From an uncultured Clostridia bacterium (lineage in GTDB: Bacteria > Bacillota > Clostridia > Christensenellales > Borkfalkiaceae): a DNA stretch of 36,134 nt. The notes beneath the pieces were generated by a model, which was given only the letters and a program-made list of their open reading frames with translations, was not told the DNA's origin and searched no databases. Each line of letters starts with the position of its first letter. The first letter of the stretch is position 1. Positions 25,697 to 32,967 of this stretch are shown here, in pieces. The stretch spans positions 1 through 36,134 of the forward strand of contig CALVZM010000082.1 in assembly GCA_944372515.1 (NCBI GenBank), read 5' to 3'. Position numbers and translations under genes: made by a program.

Positions 25697-26724
25697 AATT
25701 TTCCGTAACAATCGATGACGGTGAGATTGATGTTGTGGTTTTTCCCCCGTTCGGTGGCGCCGTCGGCATAAGCCTTGGGCAGGTCGTCGAGGGAATAGGT
25801 GCAGTGGGAGAAACGGTTGACGTCCACGGCTCTGTTGGCGAGCAGGTTGATGGCGGAAGAGATGTTTTCGCTCGCGTCGCTCACGCCGATGATGTGCAGT
25901 TGCTTTTTGAGCGCGAGTTCGAGGTTGACTTGCAGGTTCTGCGGCGCAAAACCGCAGAAGACGACCGTTTTTTCGGGCGCCGTAACGCGGAAAGCCACGG
26001 TGTTGACCACGGCATTACCCGAAGCGACGTAAATGGCGCCGTCGGCAAACGCCGCGCCCGTGATGGCGTTGATGTTGGCGTCGAGGTTCTCGTCGTTGAG
26101 GAAGGCATAGGTAACGCCGCACTGCCGCGCGAAATCCAGCCGCGTGGTGCGGCTGTCGATGAGCACGGGGACCGCCTGGTAATAGACGAGCAGTTGGCAC
26201 AGGATGACGCCGAGCGCCGTTGCGCCGACGACGGCGATATATTTCCCCTTGATCTCTCCGATCCTGTCGAGCGCCGTTTCGGCGAGGGCGATGAGGTAGG
26301 TATAGAGCGCCGTTTCGCCCGACACCGATTCGGGCAGGACGCACAGGTTCTCCGCGCGGATATTGACGTAGGGCGTGAGGAAGCCGTCGCAGGTCTGTCC
26401 CGCGACTTTGACGCTCTCCATGCCGAGGAGAGCGGTGGAATCTCCCGCAAAATGTTCGTCGGGCAGGACGGGGTTCAGAAAGACGCGGTTGCCTTTTTCG
26501 GCGGCAAGGGCGTTGTCCTCATCGATCGCCACGACTTTGCCGACGGCAAACCGTCCGGGGATGATGGGGTAAGAAGCGTTGATGCTCCCGTCATACACCA
26601 TCGCGTCGAGGGAGTTCAAGAGCACGTTGAAAATCTTGACGCGCGCTTCTCCCTTTTTGAGCGGTGTCTCGTTCTGTTCAAATTCTTTCAGTTCGCGGGG
26701 GGCGATCAGATGCCAGGTTTTCAT
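25693..26724 (-). CDS. MDR-superfamily dehydrogenase without zinc ligands
   Basis: The 343-residue protein has the medium-chain dehydrogenase layout: an N-terminal GroES-like domain, a Rossmann domain with VVGATALGVILCQLL near residues 165-180, and a short C-terminal part. Zinc alcohol dehydrogenases carry a catalytic cysteine in CGTD-like motifs and a histidine-glutamate in GHE. Here these sites read NSLDAMVYDG and PGRFAVG, and the four-cysteine structural zinc lobe is missing. It is therefore probably a zinc-independent oxidoreductase; its substrate is unknown. ATG 26724 follows GAGGGTGGAACT, and the further open frame upstream is rejected. It heads an operon with a HAD phosphatase and a YfcE phosphodiesterase, each joined by a 4-bp overlap. 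This suggests shared handling of one phosphorylated metabolite, which is inference. Confidence 0.78.
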   Translation of the reverse strand: MKTWHLIAPRELKEFEQNETPLKKGEARVKIFNVLLNSLDAMVYDGSINASYPIIPGRFAVGKVVAIDEDNALAAEKGNRVFLNPVLPDEHFAGDSTALLGMESVKVAGQTCDGFLTPYVNIRAENLCVLPESVSGETALYTYLIALAETALDRIGEIKGKYIAVVGATALGVILCQLLVYYQAVPVLIDSRTTRLDFARQCGVTYAFLNDENLDANINAITGAAFADGAIYVASGNAVVNTVAFRVTAPEKTVVFCGFAPQNLQVNLELALKKQLHIIGVSDASENISSAINLLANRAVDVNRFSHCTYSLDDLPKAYADGATERGKNHNINLTVIDCYGKL

Positions 26725-26777
26725 AGTTCCACCCTCTTTTCCTGCGCCGCGGCTTTTTGCGTGCGGCACATGATTTG

Positions 26778-26783
26778 ATTATA
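26778..26783 (-). promoter_or_regulatory. Likely -10 box of the dehydrogenase operon
   Basis: TATAAT on the minus strand (26783 to 26778). The hexamer 17 bp upstream (26801-26806, AAATTC) is a poor -35, so the promoter may need an activator. Confidence 0.45.
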
Positions 26784-26902
26784 GTATATCTTAAAAAAAG
26801 GAATTTTGCAATAAATTCGCCCCGTATTTTCGATATTTGCGATAAAAATCGGGGGGGACGGGAAAAATTTTACAAAGATTTCGCCACAGAGCCTCAAAAA
26901 AG

Positions 26903-26931
26903 TTGACGAACGGGCAAAAAGAGAATATAAT
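26903..26931 (+). promoter_or_regulatory. Sigma-A promoter of rpmE
   Basis: TTGACG (26903-26908), a 17-bp spacer and TATAAT (26926-26931). It faces away from the minus-strand operon in a 249-bp divergent gap. Confidence 0.85.
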
Positions 26932-26973
26932 AGACAGGCAAAACAAGCAAAAATAACAGCGAGGTGCAAGATA

Positions 26974-27177
26974 ATGAAGGCTGAGATACATCCGAAATAT
27001 CACAAAGTTCAAGTTGTCTGTGCATGCGGCGCTACTTTCGAGACGGGCACCACCAAGGATGTCGACGTTCTGAAAGTGGATGTTTGCAGCGCATGCCACC
27101 CGTTCTTCACGGGTAAGCAGAAACTTGTCGATACCGGTGGACGTGTTGATAAATTCAAAAAGAGATACGGCATCTGA
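26974..27177 (+). CDS. rpmE: 50S ribosomal protein L31, zinc type
   Basis: L31 is a small protein at the bridge between ribosomal subunits. This one has 67 residues and begins [12 protein letters not shown] as is usual. Cys16, Cys18, Cys37 and Cys40 (CAC and CSAC) make it the zinc-binding C+ form. The family block HPFFTGKQK and the end KFKKRYGI are present. ATG 26974 follows GAGGTGCAAGATA. The order rpmE, yqhQ, prmC, prfA is a known clostridial cluster. A terminator follows, so most transcripts probably end before the next gene. Confidence 0.97.
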   Translation: MKAEIHPKYHKVQVVCACGATFETGTTKDVDVLKVDVCSACHPFFTGKQKLVDTGGRVDKFKKRYGI

Positions 27178-27190
27178 GATCGACGGAAAA

Positions 27191-27220
27191 AGCCTCAAGT
27201 TTTGTCTTGGGGCTGTTTTT
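27191..27220 (+). terminator. Intrinsic terminator of rpmE
   Basis: AGCCTCAAG (27191-27199) pairs with CTTGGGGCT (27206-27214), with one G-T pair, and G plus five Ts follow. Confidence 0.8.
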
Positions 27221-27285
27221 ATATTTTCACGGTTTTGAACGGGTATCTTCCCGAAACGCCGCCGCGGATGCGGGGGAGGAAAAAG

Positions 27286-29145
27286 ATGAATCGGAAAACA
27301 AAGAAAAAGAGCACTTACATCGGCGGTCAGGCAGTCCTCGAAGGGGTCATGATGCGCGGCAGAACGGGCATGGCGACCGCCGTGCGGGACGAAAAGGGGA
27401 ACATACAACTCGAAGCGCGGCGCATTGCGCCGCCGGACAGCCGCCCCCGTTTTTTCCGCCTGCCCTTTGTGCGCGGCGTGGTCAATCTCGTCGATTCCCT
27501 CGTTTCGGGCACTTCCGTCCTCCTGCGCAGCGCGGAAGTTTACGGCGGGGAGGAAAGCGAAGAGCCTTCCCGCTTTGAAAAGTGGCTGGCGGAAAGGTGC
27601 AAAGTGGACGTCATGAGCGTGGTAACCACGCTGGCGCTCCTGCTCGGCATCCTTCTCTCCGTCGGGCTCTTCGTGTTTTTGCCCTATCTCATTTCGGCAT
27701 TCATCGCCGAGCGGACGGGGCTGAACGACAACGGCATCTGGTTCAACCTTCTCGAAGGGGGGTTGCGCGTGGCGATCTTCATCGCCTACCTCGCCCTCAC
27801 GTCTTTGATGAAGGACATCCGCCGCACCTATATGTATCACGGCGCCGAACATAAGACGATCACCTGTTACGAATCGGGCATGCCCCTGACGGTGGAGAAC
27901 GTGCGGGCTTGTTCGCGGGTGCACGACCGCTGCGGAACGACCTTTTTGTTCTTCGTGATGATCGTCGCCATTCTGGTCTTTTCCCTCTCCAACTCCCTGC
28001 TTGCGCCCCTTTTGAACATCCAAAACGGCGTGCTGGATTTTGTTGTCCGTCTTGTCATCAAACTGCTCCTTCTGCCCGTTGTGGCGGGGATCTCCTATGA
28101 ACTTCTCAAAATCCTCGCCAAGACGCAGAGCCCCTGGGTCTATCCGCTCAAAGCGCCCGGGCTCGCCTTGCAGCGCCTGACGACGCGCGAACCGGACGAC
28201 GGGATGATCGAATGCGCCGTCGCGGCGTTTGAAAAGGTGCTTGCGATGGACGCCGACCCCGCCGAAAGCGAAAGTTCCTTTGCCGTCGGCGGCAAACTTT
28301 CCGAAGTGCGGTCGCGCATTGAAAAACTCTTTGCCGCAGCGGGCATCGAGGGGGACGACTGTCAATGGATTTTGTCGCTCAATCTGGGCATGCTCCCTTC
28401 CGAATTGGCGGAAGAACGGCTTGTAACGCCCGCTGAAGCGCGCAAAATTTTTGCCGCCGTCAATGAACGGCTGACGGGGAAACCGCTTTGGTACATCGTC
28501 GGCGACGCCGATTTTTGCGGCTGTAAGATCAAAGTGGACGGGCGGGTGCTCATTCCCCGTCCGGAGACCGAACTGCTCGTCGAACGGGCGGTGAACGAAC
28601 TTTGCCGCCTGCCTGCGGGTGCAAGCGTTCTCGATCTGTGCACGGGCAGCGGCGCCATTGCCGTTGCCGTGGCGGAAATGTGCCGCAAAAAGGGCAAACC
28701 CGTCTGCATCACCGCGTCGGACGTCAGCGAAGACGCGCTTTCCCTCGCGCGGGAGAACGCCGCGGCAAACGGCGTGGAAGTGAGTTTTTCGCATTCCGAC
28801 CTGTTTGAAAACATCCGCGGGAAGTTCGACGCCATCCTCACCAATCCGCCCTATATCCCTTCGGGCGAGATCGGGGGACTGCAACGGGAAGTCAGGGACT
28901 TCGAGCCGCACGGCGCGCTGGACGGCGGCGCGGACGGGCTGGATTTTTACCGCCGTATCGCCGCGGGGTTTGCTTCGCATCTCAAAGAGGGGGGCTTTTT
29001 GCTCCTCGAAATGGGCATGGGGCAGGCGGAATCCGTGCGCGCGCTCTTTGAAGCGCAGGGCGCGGCGTGCGAAATATACGAGGATCTGTCGGGCGTGGCG
29101 CGCATGCTGAAAGCGACGATGCCCGTCGCCGCGGCAAAGGAGTGA
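27286..29145 (+). CDS. prmC: Fused YqhQ (DUF1385) membrane protein and PrmC methyltransferase
   Basis: One continuous 619-residue frame holds two proteins that are usually separate. Residues 1-305 are DUF1385/YqhQ: signature GGQAVLEGVMMRG near residue 14, hydrophobic segments around 115-145 and 155-175, YMYHGAEHKTITCYE, another membrane stretch, and the family end LTTREPDD near 300. After a linker of about 35 residues, residues 340-615 are PrmC, which methylates the glutamine of the GGQ motif in release factors. It has the N-terminal helical domain, IPRPETELLVE, the SAM motif LDLCTGSGAIAVAVA and the catalytic NPPY at 520-523. The start ATG 27286 follows GGGGGAGGAAAAAG. I see no stop or frameshift at the junction. 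The fusion would tether PrmC to the membrane. prfA, encoding its substrate RF1, starts 5 bp after the stop. Confidence 0.92.
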   Translation: MNRKTKKKSTYIGGQAVLEGVMMRGRTGMATAVRDEKGNIQLEARRIAPPDSRPRFFRLPFVRGVVNLVDSLVSGTSVLLRSAEVYGGEESEEPSRFEKWLAERCKVDVMSVVTTLALLLGILLSVGLFVFLPYLISAFIAERTGLNDNGIWFNLLEGGLRVAIFIAYLALTSLMKDIRRTYMYHGAEHKTITCYESGMPLTVENVRACSRVHDRCGTTFLFFVMIVAILVFSLSNSLLAPLLNIQNGVLDFVVRLVIKLLLLPVVAGISYELLKILAKTQSPWVYPLKAPGLALQRLTTREPDDGMIECAVAAFEKVLAMDADPAESESSFAVGGKLSEVRSRIEKLFAAAGIEGDDCQWILSLNLGMLPSELAEERLVTPAEARKIFAAVNERLTGKPLWYIVGDADFCGCKIKVDGRVLIPRPETELLVERAVNELCRLPAGASVLDLCTGSGAIAVAVAEMCRKKGKPVCITASDVSEDALSLARENAAANGVEVSFSHSDLFENIRGKFDAILTNPPYIPSGEIGGLQREVRDFEPHGALDGGADGLDFYRRIAAGFASHLKEGGFLLLEMGMGQAESVRALFEAQGAACEIYEDLSGVARMLKATMPVAAAKE

Positions 29146-29150
29146 ATTGT

Positions 29151-30239
29151 ATGTCCCCGCAGGACGATATGCTGAAAAAAGCAGAGAGCATTCTGCAAAG
29201 ATATGACGAACTGAGCCGTTCCCTTGCCGATCCCGCCGTGCTGGAAGACCTGTCGGCGTGGCGCTCTCTCTCCAAAGAGCACGCCGAACTTTCCGACCTT
29301 GCCGCCGCGGCGGCGGAATACGCGCGGACGAGCCGCGACATGACGGCGGCGTTTGCGGCGGCGGAAAGCGAAGAAGGTGAGATGAAGGAACTGCTGGAAG
29401 AAGAGGGGCATGCCTGCAAACAGCGCCTTTCTTCGCTCGCGGAAAAACTGAAACTTCTTCTGCTGCCCAAGGACAAAAACGACGAGCGGGACTGCGTCCT
29501 TGAAATCCGCGCGGGCGTGGGCGGGGAGGAAGCGGCGCTCTTTGCCGCCGAACTTCTGCGCATGTACCGCGGCTTTTGCGCCGCGCACCGTCTGAAACTC
29601 GAAGTCGAGGACGAAAACGACACCGAACTCGGGGGAGTGAAGGAAGTAACGGCGCACGTTACGGGCAGCGGGGCGTATAAACTTTTGAAATATGAGAGCG
29701 GCGTGCACCGCGTGCAGCGCGTGCCCGCAACGGAGACGCAGGGGCGCATCCACACATCCGCCGTTTCCGTGGCAGTCATGCCTGAGGCGGAAGAGGTGGA
29801 CGTGGAACTCAACGACAAGGATATCCGCATCGACATCTATCATTCGGGCGGCGCGGGCGGACAGAACGTCAACAAAGTCGCCTCGGCGGTGCGGCTCACC
29901 CACCTGCCCACGGGTATCGTGGTGCAGTGCCAGAACGAGCGTTCGCAACTGCAAAACAAGGCGCTTGCCTATCGCATGCTGCGCACCAAACTGTATGACC
30001 GTTACAGCGCCGAAACCCGTTCTCAATACGATCAGAACCGCAAAAATCTCATCGGTTCGGGGGATCGGAGCGAACGCATCCGCACCTATAATTTCCCGCA
30101 GAGCCGCGTAACCGACCACCGCATCGGGCTGAGCCTCTATTCCATCGAATCGTTCATGCTCGGCGACATCGACGAGATGGTCGAGGCGCTCGCCGTCGCC
30201 GACCGCGAAGCGCAGTTGGCTCTCTCCGAAGAAAAATAA
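29151..30239 (+). CDS. prfA: Peptide chain release factor 1
   Basis: RF1 ends translation at UAA and UAG. The 362 residues fit the family. The stop-codon-reading tripeptide PAT is at residues 192-194 in HRVQRVPATETQGRIHTSA; RF2 would have SPF. GGQ, which triggers peptide release, is at 236-238 in SGGAGGQNVNK, and its glutamine is the target of the upstream PrmC. ATG 29151 lies 5 bp after the prmC stop with AAAGGAGTGAA overlapping that stop, so the two are tightly coupled. The following hairpin has its T-run on the minus side, so a proper terminator for prfA is not obvious. Confidence 0.97.
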   Translation: MSPQDDMLKKAESILQRYDELSRSLADPAVLEDLSAWRSLSKEHAELSDLAAAAAEYARTSRDMTAAFAAAESEEGEMKELLEEEGHACKQRLSSLAEKLKLLLLPKDKNDERDCVLEIRAGVGGEEAALFAAELLRMYRGFCAAHRLKLEVEDENDTELGGVKEVTAHVTGSGAYKLLKYESGVHRVQRVPATETQGRIHTSAVSVAVMPEAEEVDVELNDKDIRIDIYHSGGAGGQNVNKVASAVRLTHLPTGIVVQCQNERSQLQNKALAYRMLRTKLYDRYSAETRSQYDQNRKNLIGSGDRSERIRTYNFPQSRVTDHRIGLSLYSIESFMLGDIDEMVEALAVADREAQLALSEEK

Positions 30240-30242
30240 ACG

Positions 30243-30272
30243 AAAAAAGGGGCGCCGCAGATGCGGCGCCCC
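30243..30272 (-). terminator. Intrinsic terminator of hsp20 (minus strand)
   Basis: A perfect 10-bp stem (30249-30258 with 30263-30272, loop AGAT) is flanked on the left by six As, which read as Ts on the minus strand. On the plus strand no T-run follows, so it is weaker for prfA. Confidence 0.8.
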
Positions 30273-30331
30273 CGTTCCGTGTCGGAAGTTGTTTTCAATG
30301 CCCTGCCGCCGTGCGAAGCGGCGGGGAAAAA

Positions 30332-30754
30332 TCATTCGATGGCGATATAGTTGTTCTTGGCAAGTTTCGGCTGTTCCTTGGGCACGGTCAAAGACAGAAT
30401 GCCGTTGTCGTATTTCGCCTTGATCTGTTCCTGCGTGATGTCGTTGCCGACATAATAACTTCTCTGGCAGGATTCGCTGATCTCCTTGCGGACATAGCGG
30501 GAGTTCTTGCCCTTTTCCTCTTCCTTGCTCTCCTTGGCGCAACTGACGGTCAGATACCCGTTTTCCAAAGAAACCTTGATCTCGTCCTTCTTATAGCCGG
30601 GGATCTCGACTTCCAGTTCATAGCCATCGTCCGTCTCCTTGATGTTGGTTTTCAGATCCTGCCGTTCGTCCAGGAACATGGGTTTGAAAAAGTCGTCGTC
30701 AAAGACGTCGAAGAGACTCATGCCGTTATTCCTTTTCTGCAGATAGTTTTTCAT
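30332..30754 (-). CDS. Hsp20 family small heat-shock protein
   Basis: This ATP-independent holdase of 140 residues binds unfolding proteins. The alpha-crystallin domain covers about 38-128: TNIKETDDGYELEVEIPGYKKDEIKVSLENGYLTVS, then RSYYVGNDITQEQIKAKYDNGILSLTVPK. The C-terminus ends NYIAIE, an I-x-I anchor used in oligomer assembly. ATG 30754 follows AAAGGAGGA. A longer upstream frame would run through the promoter leader and is rejected. The gene is a single unit with its own promoter and terminator. It shares an 11-base upstream motif with clpB. Confidence 0.93.
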   Translation of the reverse strand: MKNYLQKRNNGMSLFDVFDDDFFKPMFLDERQDLKTNIKETDDGYELEVEIPGYKKDEIKVSLENGYLTVSCAKESKEEEKGKNSRYVRKEISESCQRSYYVGNDITQEQIKAKYDNGILSLTVPKEQPKLAKNNYIAIE

Positions 30755-30831
30755 AATTTTGTCCTCCTTTTCACTGTCCGGAATTTCGGAGCGGTAGCGG
30801 TCCTTTCGGACCTCTCCATCGTTCTTCACTC

Positions 30832-30860
30832 TATATATACCGCTCTTTTTTTTCTTTCAA
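30832..30860 (-). promoter_or_regulatory. Promoter of hsp20
   Basis: On the minus strand, TTGAAA (30860 to 30855), a 17-bp spacer and TATATA (30837 to 30832). The leader would be about 70 bases. Confidence 0.72.
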
Positions 30861-31038
30861 ACGGCGCAAGGGGGCAAAACGTCAAAATTTTTTTTTGCGG
30901 GGCGGCGAAACTTTCTTTTTGCGGAGAGCGGGGGTGAAAGAAAATCACGCCGGATGCGCAGGGAGAACGGCTTTGCGCCGCCGCGGGCAAAATTTTCGCC
31001 TTTTTTTGCGCTTTTCCCAAAAAACTTTTTCCATTTCC

Positions 31039-31067
31039 TTGCATTATTTTCAAAAAAAAGGTAAAAT
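31039..31067 (+). promoter_or_regulatory. Promoter of the aminotransferase gene
   Basis: TTGCAT (31039-31044), a 17-bp spacer and TAAAAT (31062-31067), about 40 bases before the start codon. Confidence 0.65.
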
Positions 31068-31107
31068 AAAAAGGATAAATAAATTTTTTACGATCGAGGT
31101 ATATCAA

Positions 31108-32307
31108 ATGAAAAAGAGAATTGCAGACAGGGTCGCCGGCATTGCGCCTTCGCTCACGCTCGCCATCACGGCAAAGTCCAAGGCGATGAAGGAAGCGGGG
31201 GAACCCGTCATTTCCTTCGGCGCGGGAGAACCGGACTTCAACACGCCCGACTACATCATCGACGCCGCCAAGAAGGCGATGGACGAGGGAAAAACCAAAT
31301 ATACCCCCTCTTCGGGTTTGCTGCCCCTGCGCAAAGCCGTCTGCGAAAAATTCAGAAGGGACAACGGGCTGGACTATGAGCCCGCGCAGATCATCGTGTC
31401 CAACGGCGCCAAACATTCTCTCTTCAATGCCTGCTGCGCCACCGTCGAGCCGGGGGACGAAGTCATCATCCCCGCGCCCTATTGGCTGACCTATCCCGAA
31501 TTGGTCCGCGTCTGCGGCGGCGTGCCCGTGTTCGTGGAAGGGGACAAGAAAAACGGCTTCAAGATCACGGCGGAACAACTCAGGGCAGCCATCACGCCCA
31601 AGACCAAGATGCTCATCTTCAACAGCCCCAACAATCCCACGGGCGCGGTATATTCCGAAGCGGAGACCAGGGCGATCGCCGCCGTCTGCGAAGAGGCGGG
31701 CATCTATGTCCTCGCCGACGAGATCTATGAAAAACTTGTCTATGACGGCGTAAAACCTTATTCCATCGCGCGCTGTTCCGACAAGATGAAGGAGTTGACC
31801 ATCACGGTCAACGGCGTATCCAAGACCTTCTCCATGACGGGCTGGCGCATCGGCTATCTCGCGGCGCCCAAGGACGTCGCCAAAGCCATCGATTCCTTCC
31901 AGTCCCACGCAACGTCGAACGCCAATTCCATCGCGCAGTACGCGACCATCGCGGCGCTGCAAGCCTCCGAAGAGAGCGTGGAAAAAATGGCAGCCGTCTA
32001 TGCCGACAGAAGAAAGGCGATGATGGAAAAGATGGATAAGATCGAGGGCATTTCCTACGTCGTGCCGCACGGCGCGTTCTACGTCATGATGGTCGTGGAC
32101 GGCGTGTACGGCAAGAAGAGCGGGGACAAGGTCATCGAAAATTCCATCGATTTTGCCGCCGAACTGCTCGAAAAGGAAAAAGTGGCGGTCGTGCCCGGCA
32201 TCTCCTTCGGCGCGGATGACTGCGTGCGGCTCTCCTATGCGCTCTCCAAAGAGGATATGCTCGAAGGGCTCGACAGGATCGAAAAGTTCGTCAAGAGCCT
32301 GCGCTGA
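31108..32307 (+). CDS. Class I aminotransferase, aspartate aminotransferase-like
   Basis: The 399-residue PLP enzyme fits the bacterial I-gamma aspartate aminotransferase group. FGAGEPDFNTP near residue 36 recognises the substrate, and FNSPNNPTGAVYS near 170 contacts the cofactor. Lys239 in VSKTFSMTGWRIGY forms the Schiff base, and the late Arg in CVRLSYA binds the alpha-carboxylate. Members of this group also accept other amino acids, so aspartate is the likely but not proven substrate. ATG 31108 follows CGAGGTATATCA. Aspartate made here would feed the pathway ending with the nearby threonine synthase, although a P-loop gene and a terminator lie between. Confidence 0.9.
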   Translation: MKKRIADRVAGIAPSLTLAITAKSKAMKEAGEPVISFGAGEPDFNTPDYIIDAAKKAMDEGKTKYTPSSGLLPLRKAVCEKFRRDNGLDYEPAQIIVSNGAKHSLFNACCATVEPGDEVIIPAPYWLTYPELVRVCGGVPVFVEGDKKNGFKITAEQLRAAITPKTKMLIFNSPNNPTGAVYSEAETRAIAAVCEEAGIYVLADEIYEKLVYDGVKPYSIARCSDKMKELTITVNGVSKTFSMTGWRIGYLAAPKDVAKAIDSFQSHATSNANSIAQYATIAALQASEESVEKMAAVYADRRKAMMEKMDKIEGISYVVPHGAFYVMMVVDGVYGKKSGDKVIENSIDFAAELLEKEKVAVVPGISFGADDCVRLSYALSKEDMLEGLDRIEKFVKSLR

Positions 32308-32348
32308 GCGCGAAAAAAAATTTTTTGATAAAATTTTCGGAAAAGGTC

Positions 32349-32377
32349 TTGAAATTATCATAAATCTTTGGTACAAT
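32349..32377 (+). promoter_or_regulatory. Promoter of the small P-loop gene
   Basis: TTGAAA (32349-32354), a 17-bp spacer and TACAAT (32372-32377), 79 bases before the start codon. Confidence 0.75.
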
Positions 32378-32456
32378 AAAATCAGGATAAGCGAGCGGCG
32401 AACAGGCAAACGCCGGGAACGCTCCGACCGCGACCTGCAAAGTATAAGGAGGATTT

Positions 32457-32867
32457 ATGATTACTATTGTATATGGACCCAAGGGTACAGGCAAGACCAA
32501 GCAACTCATCGAAGAGGCGAACAAAGTCGCCCGCACGGCAAAGGGACATGCGGTCTTCGTTACCGACACAAAGCGGTATATGTACGACCTGACGAGAGAC
32601 GTGCGGTTTATCGATCTGACGGATTACAACATAGCAGGAGAAGAGGCGTTCTGCGGCTTCATCAAGGGCATCATCGCGGCGAATACGGACAACGGCGACA
32701 TCTTCATCGACGGCGCCAGCCGCATCACGGGCAAACCTCTCTCCGAAATGGCGGCATTCTTCTATATGCTTGAAAAGATAGGCGATAATCTGGGGATCAA
32801 TTTCACCATCGCCTGCAGCGCGAAGCGGGAAGATCTGCCTGCGTTCATCGCAAAGTATCTGCAATAA
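32457..32867 (+). CDS. Small P-loop NTP-binding protein, function unknown
   Basis: The 136-residue protein has a Walker A motif, GPKGTGKTK, at residues 7-15 and a Walker B-like strand, DIFIDGASR, near 82. It is shorter than most P-loop ATPases and has no extra domain, signal peptide or membrane segment. Relatives in Clostridia are, from memory, conserved but uncharacterised and sometimes labelled PilT-like; nothing here supports a pilus role. ATG 32457 follows AAGGAGGATTT. It has its own promoter and a strong terminator. Confidence 0.75.
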   Translation: MITIVYGPKGTGKTKQLIEEANKVARTAKGHAVFVTDTKRYMYDLTRDVRFIDLTDYNIAGEEAFCGFIKGIIAANTDNGDIFIDGASRITGKPLSEMAAFFYMLEKIGDNLGINFTIACSAKREDLPAFIAKYLQ

Positions 32868-32887
32868 TCGGCGTGATTTTCATCCGG

Positions 32888-32934
32888 AATCCCGGGCAGG
32901 TCTTTTGCTTGCCCGGGATTATTTTGTGATTTTT
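32888..32934 (+). terminator. Intrinsic terminator of the small P-loop gene
   Basis: An 11-bp perfect stem (32888-32898 with 32910-32920) is followed by an interrupted T-run, ATTTTGTGATTTTT. Confidence 0.82.
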
Positions 32935-32967
32935 GAAGGGGCTTTTCGGGGCTCCGGGGAGTGAATT

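Larger units (their letters stand above)
30755..31107. other. Divergent control region between hsp20 and the aminotransferase gene
   Basis: These 353 bp hold no gene that I can support. On the minus side lie the hsp20 leader, with a GGTCC-GAAA-GGACC hairpin (30799-30812), and its promoter. The shared motif AACGTCAAAAT is at 30878-30888. From about 31009 the sequence becomes AT-rich and contains the plus-strand promoter. Confidence 0.65.

Noticed and set aside
25735..26778. 347-codon plus-strand frame opposite the MDR dehydrogenase
   Set aside because: It is composition-driven antisense to a gene with clear family motifs and conserved overlaps.
32457..32867. PilT or twitching-motility label for the small P-loop protein
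   Set aside because: It lacks the PilT PAS-like domain and the length of about 350 residues, and no pilus gene is nearby.
32868..32967. T-box or riboswitch before thrC
   Set aside because: The 100-bp gap is mostly filled by the terminator of the previous gene. No T-box sequence or alternative hairpin pair is present.
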